Positions 58,088 through 64,000 of a stretch of 64,000 nucleotides of DNA are shown here, in pieces; position 1 is the stretch's first letter; every line of letters starts with the position of its first letter. The stretch is from Pleodorina starrii. Taxonomy: Eukaryota; Chlorophyta; Chlorophyceae; Chlamydomonadales; Volvocaceae. The notes under the pieces are model-generated. The model was given only the letters and a program-made list of their open reading frames with translations. It searched no databases and was not told the origin of the DNA. The position numbers and the translations under genes were made by a program. The stretch lies in assembly GCA_030267565.1 (NCBI GenBank), contig BRXU01000048.1:124001-188000 (forward strand), written 5' to 3'.

Positions 58088-61000
58088 CGGGGCCGCGGCC
58101 CACAGGCGGCGGCGTCATCACCGCCGCCAGCACCAGGGCAGAAGGCAGCGCCGCCGCCGCTGCCTGCCCGGCCCCTCCCATTGCTCCTGCTGTTGCCGCG
58201 GCTGCTTCCGCCGGGTTGGATGGCGTCGCGGCTCCTGCGAGCGCACCCGCTGTTGCGGCAGCAGCGGGTGCAGCGCTGGCGGCTGCAGGAGGATGTAGAT
58301 CGACAGGAGCGGCGGGTGCAGGGGGGGCGGAGGGGGGTGCCAGCGGGGCCCGACAAGGGCGAGGGCCGCTGGGAGGGGGTGGGTGGACGAACATCTCGAC
58401 CTGGGGGGAGGAGAGGTGAGGAGAGGTGAGCCATTCCGTCCGTCTGTCCATCTGCCTATCTATCGAGCTGCAGTACCTAGACTACAACCCGCATACATCC
58501 CGCTTACTGAGACACCCTTCAGAACATTGTAAGCCTTTCCTCCAAACACCCCAACATCGCCCTCAACAGGCCCGCAACAAGTCCATTCGCCCTCCCTTAC
58601 CCGCAGCCACTCCTCCTGGGGCCCAAAGTCAGACAGCTCCCCATCGTCGTCGTCATCGCCCCCACCACCGCCACCGCCACCGTTGCCAAACCCGGACCCG
58701 GCCCCGCCGGGTGCCGGGCCGCTCGCGAACGTCCGCTCCCAGCCGCCACCGCCACCGCGCGCAGTCGGAGGCTGCCCCCGCTCTTCCGCGGCCTCGGCCT
58801 CGTGTTCATCGGCCCGCTGTTGCTGCTGGTGGGCCCGCATCAACAGTGCCTCCCACAGGTTCATGCGCTGCAGGGGTGGGGCGGGGAGGGGCGGGGAGGG
58901 GAGGGGAGGGGAGGGGAGGGGAGAAGGCAGGCCCCCGAGGCAGCAGGGGATGGCGCGGGTGAGAGGGGTGCGGCACAACCACAGCGCCCTAGGGTTGGGA
59001 CCGCGCAAGGGACGCGCTCGTCGGGGCGACACAAGCCAGGGATGCGCAGCCCCCTCGGCGCATCGCCACGCGGGTCAAAAAGGGAAAGGGTCAAAAAGGG
59101 GTCAACCATTCAGCGGCGCGGTGCACTCCCCGGCAAACGTGCTCGCGACAGGTGCCCACCTCCGCCTCCGCCTTGCCCTCTCTTCCACCCAATTTGCCGC
59201 TTACCCGCTGGTGCTCCCGGTCCGTCTGCACGCCACGCGTCCTGACCCCCGCCGCCGCCATGGCTGTCTTGAGCTCCTCCGTCACAATGACACTGGCCAG
59301 GCCCCGATCCGCGTCACCCGACAGCAACCCTTGGAGCATTGGAGATTGGGGGAGAAGGGGGTAAGGAGGTAAGGGGGGAAGGGCAAGAAAAACCATGATG
59401 CCGCAGGGGAAGGGACGGAGGGAAGGGACGGAGGGAAGGGACGGAGGGAAGGGACGGAGGGAAGGGACGGAGGAAAGTGTAAGGCGGTTGGGCGCGAGGT
59501 GGGAAAGGTGGGTGCTGGTGGACGTTTTGGGGGCGTGGGGGCCGGCGACTGGCCATGACCCATGAGTCGAGTCGAGTCGAATACAGCTCGTGGGTCGAAG
59601 ACAGCTCCTCCCCTCCGATTCAGTGCCCGCACACACGGGACTTGCACTGCCTGCCCCAAACCCCCACAATCCCGTTAACCCCCCAGCATCCTCCCGTCCT
59701 CACCTCCACCTCCATCCCCACCCCACCCTCGGCACTCGGCACTCACCTCGGTGCAGCCGCGCCAACTCCTCATTCGCCTCCTCCAGACCCCGACTGCCGC
59801 CACCAGGCCCCCCACCGCCCCCCGCGCCCAAACTGCTGATCTCACTGTCGCAGGTCAGGGTCCCCGTCCCCGCCGCGGTCACCGTGGCACTTGCGGTGGC
59901 GGTGGCGGTGGCCGCCGTCGGGGTCAAGACCGGGCTGCTATCGCCGCCGCCACCGCCGCCGGCGCAGCGGCCGCCGCTGCCGCCAAGCGTCCCAACCAGA
60001 GTTGCCGGAACTGCAAGCCCCGGCGCCGCGCGGGCTGAGGCGCTGGGTGAACCCGCTTGGGGACCAGAACCAGCGGCGAGCCCCGGGCCTGCCCCTGGCT
60101 CCATGGCGCCGGTGGAAGCCGGCGGAGGGGCGATATCGCCCCGCCCCTCACCGCTGCCGCCAGCGGCAGCAGCGCCGCGGGGGCAGACCGCAGGCGAGCC
60201 GGCGTGACCTGATCCCGCCCTGCCGCCGTTACCGTCGACCCCGCCGCCAGGGCCTCCATCGCCGCCCGACGCAGGGCTGGGTCCAGCCGCCGCCGCCGCC
60301 GCCGCCACGGCGGAGTCCCCCGCAGTCCTACCGAGCACATCACCGACAGTAGCGCCTGCAGGCCGCACATGGCCTTCGGGCCCTTCCTCGTCCACAGCGG
60401 CCTCCAACTGCGCCGGTGGCGGGTCGTGGACGGCAGCCGGCGCTGCCTCATCATCAACCTGCATGGGGTCGGCAGCCGCCGGCCCCGCCGCCGCCGCCTC
60501 CGCCGTCCCCGCCCCCGCCCCCGCCGCCTCCGCCGCCCCCGCCGCCTCATCACGTGCCGCTCCGCTTACGGCTGCAGCGGCGGGCGCGTTGCCCGGACTG
60601 AGACCGACCGCGCCGTCTTCCCGGGACGGCGCGACGCCTCCAAGGGGCGCCGTGTTGCGATGCACCGCGGTGGCTTCGTGGGCCTGCAACCCCAGGGGCG
60701 AAGCTGCGCCATCCGCGTCCTTCCCCGCTTCTATGCCGCCAGATGCTGCAGCCCCGACTGCTGCCCCGGCCGCAGCAGCTGCAGCCCCGACGGCCGCGAT
60801 CAGCGCAGCAGGGGCGCCAGCAGCGGTCACCCCCCCTGGACTTGGTACTGGCTGCAGCGTGCCGGACCGCAAGGCCTCGCACTGTACGGCTGCCGCCGCC
60901 TCCTGCGGCTGCTGCTGCTGCTGACCGATGGCAGGCCTATGGCCCGTGTCTTCCCGCTGCTGCTGCTGCTGCTGCTGCTGCCATCCGTCCTCCTCCCGCT

Positions 61001-63321
61001 GCTGCTGCTGCTGCTGCAGGTGCGCCTGTTGAGGCCACGGCGGTAGCTCGGGCCCCAGGCAAGCCGGCGGGCCCGGCTCCGAATGCGGCCTGGGGTGCAG
61101 GGGTTCACCTTCCGCGGACAAGCTGTCCACAGCGGGGACAGACGCGGCAGCGGCGGCGGCTGCCATGGTGACGTCACCACAAGCTGACGTGGCGCCCTGC
61201 ACTGGCGGCACTGCTCCCAGACTACGGGGTGGGTTGAAGCCCTCCCCCGGTTCCGGCCCTGGGCTCGGTCCCAGCTCCGGTTCCGGCTCGAGGGCAAGCT
61301 GGAGGCTGGGGAAGGCGAGGGAGCAGAGTGGGTCGCAGAGGGCGAGGGCTGGCGCCAGAGCCTGCGTCGGGGATGACGGAGGTGATTCCGCGCGAGGCTG
61401 TAGCGGGGAGGGTGGTGCTGCTCCCCCACACAGGCCGCCTTCTACCCGTTCCTCCCCGACAGCTCCTTGGCAGTGCCGCTCAGGCGCACACTCTGCAGCT
61501 CCAAAGGTGGCCTGTGCCACCACGGCTAGCTGCTGCTGCTGCTGCTGCTGCTCTTGTGGCTGCTGCTGGTGGTGTTGTGGCTGCTGCTGTGGCTGCTGCT
61601 GCTGTGGCTGCTCCACCGCTGCGGCTGGTCCCTCAACGCCCATGTTTGTGCAACGGCGCTGACCCTGGACCCACGCGATGTCCTGACCCGCTGGGATATC
61701 AGTCCCCGCCTCAGCACCGCAGCTGGTCCGCTGGCCCAAGCTGCTGCCGGCCACCGCCTGGTCCCGCGGGGCCAGCCCAGCTGAGGCGGCCTGGGGGTTG
61801 ACCTCCCCCGCAGACTCACACCCACCCAGGAGGACTTCGCGGCGCACCTCCCCGGTCTCCGAAACCACGCCCCTGCCACCGCAGCTCTGGGGCAGTGACA
61901 CCCGGTCGTGACCCTGAGCAGCACCCTGACCACCTGCCTCTGCCTCCTGCTGCAGCGGCTCCCCTCCCATCTGCAAACAGGACTCCTCCTGCGGCTGCTG
62001 CTGCGGCTGCTGCTGCGGCTGCTGCTGCGGCTGCTGCTGCTGCTCCGGGCCGCCTGGCTGCTGCTGCTGCTCCGTTATCCCATTAGGCTCGTGATCGACC
62101 AGCCGCTGAACAACGCCGCGGCAATCCAACTGGGACCCCATCTCCGTGGCTCCGACCGCACCGTCAGCCAGCCGGGTGTCAGTCGGGTTCCGCTCGGTGC
62201 AGCAACCTGCTGCTGCTGCTGCTGCCCCGCCCGCCATGGCTGCTGCCGCCGCCGCTGCCGCGGCGGCGGCGGCCTCACCCCCCAACTCCGACCTGCCTGG
62301 GGGCTCCGCAAACGGCTGCCCGCTCAGCGGCAATGTCGGCGGCATGCTCAGCGGCAGACCGGGGCTGGATCCTGGATCCGCAGTGCCGCCGCCACCGCCG
62401 TCGCCGCCGCCTTGGCCGGGGCCCTCATTACCGCCACCGTCCGCCTTTTCAACCGCCAGGACTTGCGCCCGCATCTCCAGCGTCCGCGCAGCAGCAGCTG
62501 CTGCTGCGACGGAGGGCACATCGATCACCGTCGGCAGCTCAGGACCCACTTTGGTGGCGGCGGGCGCCGCATCAAAGCCCGCGGCGGTTTCGATTCCAAC
62601 GGTTGCCACGAGCTGCTGTCTTGCATTCGCGGCCACGCGAGCTGCAGCCAACGCCCGGTCTTGACCGCTGATGTTGGCAACGCCCGCGTCGACGTCGCGA
62701 GCGTGTTGCTGTTGTTGCTGCGGCGGTGGCGGGTCCGGTTGGCGTTCCTGCTGCCGCTGGGGCTCGGCTTGGGGCTCGCAATAGATCAGGAGCTGCTGCT
62801 GCTGCCGCGGCGGCGGGGGGTCATTCTGTTGCCCGCCGCTGCCTGGTTGCTCGGCAGCTGTTGCTGATGCGGGGGCCGCCCAGGGGTCCAGCACCTGGGT
62901 GGCCAGGTACACGGAGGCGTCCCCGGAGGCGTCGCCGGGCTGCGGCTCGTGGGGGAATGGCTGCGGGTTGGGGCCGCGGGGGCGGGGGCATGAAAAAAGG
63001 CGTTGGAAGGCTTAGGAAGGCGGTGCTTCATCTGGTTCGCGATGGTGCATAGGGTACATAGTCGTGAAGCGGGCGAATATGGGCGATGGGCGAGTATGGA
63101 GATCGGCGCGGGTTGGGCGCGTCCCTCTGTCCGGGCGTGCGGCATGCCGGCTGCAGATGAGGGTTAGGTCCCGCGTGAGCGGCAACTCGCCGAACGACGA
63201 TCACAAAGTCGTGCGGCACAGTCCTGGCGGCACGGGCCGGACTGCGCGAGCAGGCATTCGACTCGTGGAATTACGTAACGAGGTTCAGCACCGTCCTCAC
63301 CTGTAAGCCGGGGGGTGCCAT
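49578..63321 (-). CDS. Giant 53BP1-like tandem-BRCT protein with C-terminal BAH domain
   Basis: Exons on the minus strand: 63321-63301, 62960-59747, 59329-59205, 58867-58601, 58400-54136, 53748-52181, 52006-51888, 51655-50285, 49865-49578. Every junction is GT-AG and in phase, giving 3745 aa. Residues 1-2950 are mostly low complexity (poly-Gln, Ala, Gly, acidic), with scattered SQ/TQ sites such as YLATQVLDPW near the N-terminus. BRCT1 (about 2978-3150) has IFGGVTFIVTGF, QRNGGTVMEDL, DVVIADCADRRTCK and GVPVLSARWLRDSV. BRCT2 (about 3154-3300) has VRVYLAGDAAFRSTFGRVLT, VDLVVTDSA and LSIPVVDKEWAVAVIL. The spacing and the xVVTDx...PVVxxEW pattern resemble the 53BP1/Crb2/Rad9 pair that binds phosphorylated H2A(X). 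The last 165 residues fit a BAH domain: VRVGDVVEVAPLPG, VVVLEELWEEA, RRLLRSEETP, LPLEALSRRLRVH and FVCQFSYDH. Probably a nuclear DNA-damage mediator. The family is recognised from motifs; the exact ortholog is unknown. Confidence 0.78.
49970..50022 (+). repeat. GGGT tetranucleotide array
   Basis: About 13 perfect GGGT units in the last intron of the BRCT/BAH gene. The plus strand can form G-quadruplexes; the transcript carries the complementary CCCA/ACCC strand. Next to it (49868-49926) is a CACAT-rich tract near the acceptor of the last exon. Confidence 0.9.
53975..54001 (+). repeat. ACAG simple repeat
   Basis: About six GACA units in the BRCT/BAH gene intron between the exons ending at 54136 and starting at 53748. 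Confidence 0.75.
57033..57077 (-). repeat. Mixed CAG/CAA polyglutamine tract
   Basis: Fifteen codons, eight CAG followed by seven CAA on the coding strand, within the large exon of the BRCT/BAH gene. Further Gln runs lie near 60950-61020, 61530-61610 and 61990-62070. Confidence 0.85.
59409..59473 (+). repeat. 13-bp tandem repeat, five copies
   Basis: Unit GAAGGGACGGAGG repeated at 59409, 59422, 59435, 59448 and 59461 without mismatch, in the second intron of the BRCT/BAH gene. Confidence 0.9.
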
Positions 63322-64000
63322 GGTTTCTGTGCAGAAACCGTTGCGAGGGCGGGCGAGGGGCGACCGTGCCCTGTGCACGTCAGCACCCTACGTGTTGTCG
63401 GTACTGGCTGTGCCAGCGCCGTGAGGCAGTCCTATGCATGAGGTGTGCCTGTTGTCATGGCGGATTTTGCAGCCGGCGCAGCGAGGAGGGTGGTGGAGGG
63501 GCAACGGAGAAAGTGTCCGCGCCGACCTAAGGCGACCGACCAAGATGCTGGCCCCGGCTCCTGGCCGTCACGGCCAAGACGGCGTAAGCGATGCATGTCC
63601 AAGACGATGTAAGCGCATATGCTACTGTGCTAGGTGCTCGAAAAGGGTTTGTGTGCTATTCCAGAGCGCGCTGCCCGAACGCGGCAACATACTCAGCGCT
63701 ATTGCAACAACCACAACCATTAGGCGCCAACCTGTAACACGATTGAATACATAAAAGAAACCACACCTGTTATCATTCATAGGTCTTGGCCCATACGCTA
63801 ATGAATATCTGTTTCAAGAGTTTTCGAACTGTCGAGCTTGTTGAGTTTTTCTGTCAGCTATACTGCTCTTATTTTCCAACTGCCTGTGCCTGAGGAATAG
63901 CCTGATTTCACTGTGAGGAAGAAACCTTTCAGTGACAAGCCGCAGTGACGAAGCCGCAACTGAGAAGCTGCAAACTCTACGGCCAATTACAGTACATGGC
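63322..64000. other. Promoter side of the BRCT/BAH gene
   Basis: Upstream of the minus-strand start at 63321. The window ends in moderately AT-rich sequence (63700-63900). Short open frames at 63315-63530 and 63434-63754 show no motif. Confidence 0.4.

Overview
The window looks like nuclear DNA of a volvocine green alga, most likely Volvox or a close multicellular relative. Genes are intron-dense with GT-AG junctions. Exons are very GC-rich and carry long Ala, Gly and Gln runs. Intergenic DNA is much more AT-rich. Two secreted proteins have hydroxyproline-rich (SP/PP) spacers of the pherophorin/HRGP style, typical of volvocine cell wall and extracellular matrix. All gene models were built by hand from reading-frame continuity, splice-site phase and remembered family motifs. 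No alignment or transcript data were used, so family names come from motif recognition.

Layout, left to right: (1) RAD21/SCC1 cohesin kleisin, plus strand, 2422-10915, 12 exons, about 1871 aa. (2) A small secreted Pro-rich plus discoidin (F5/8 type C) protein, minus strand, 13062-11837, 3 exons, 214 aa. (3) A GT77-type nucleotide-diphospho-sugar transferase, plus strand, 15748-20228, 9 exons, 408 aa. (4) PAM16/TIM16, minus strand, 24352-21974, 6 exons, 138 aa, with a first coding exon that is only the ATG. (5) TRIP4/ASC-1 with a C2HC5 zinc finger, plus strand, 25220-31052, 13 exons, about 690 aa. (6) An AlkB-type 2-oxoglutarate/Fe(II) dioxygenase, plus strand, 32340-34463, 5 exons, 379 aa. 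(7) tRNA-Ile(UAU) with a 12-nt intron, minus strand, 36351-36266. (8) An unrecognised 823-aa single-exon ORF with a C-terminal tandem duplication, plus strand, 37344-39815. (9) A repeat-rich stretch, about 40.2-43.8 kb, with a fragment resembling the C-terminal box of ubiquitin-specific proteases. (10) A secreted six-blade kelch protein with an HRGP stalk and probable GPI signal, minus strand, 47697-43855, 8 exons, 611 aa. (11) A 3745-aa protein with tandem 53BP1-like BRCT domains followed by a C-terminal BAH domain, minus strand, 63321-49578, 9 exons.

The genes do not form an operon-like unit. Two loose themes appear. One is chromosome and genome maintenance: cohesin, the 53BP1-like mediator and the AlkB enzyme. 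The other is the secreted HRGP matrix: the discoidin protein, the kelch protein and a glycosyltransferase of a class that arabinosylates hydroxyproline-rich proteins. The most novel-looking item is the 53BP1-like BRCT-BRCT-BAH protein, where a BAH domain appears to take the chromatin-reader role that Tudor domains have in animal 53BP1 and yeast Crb2.
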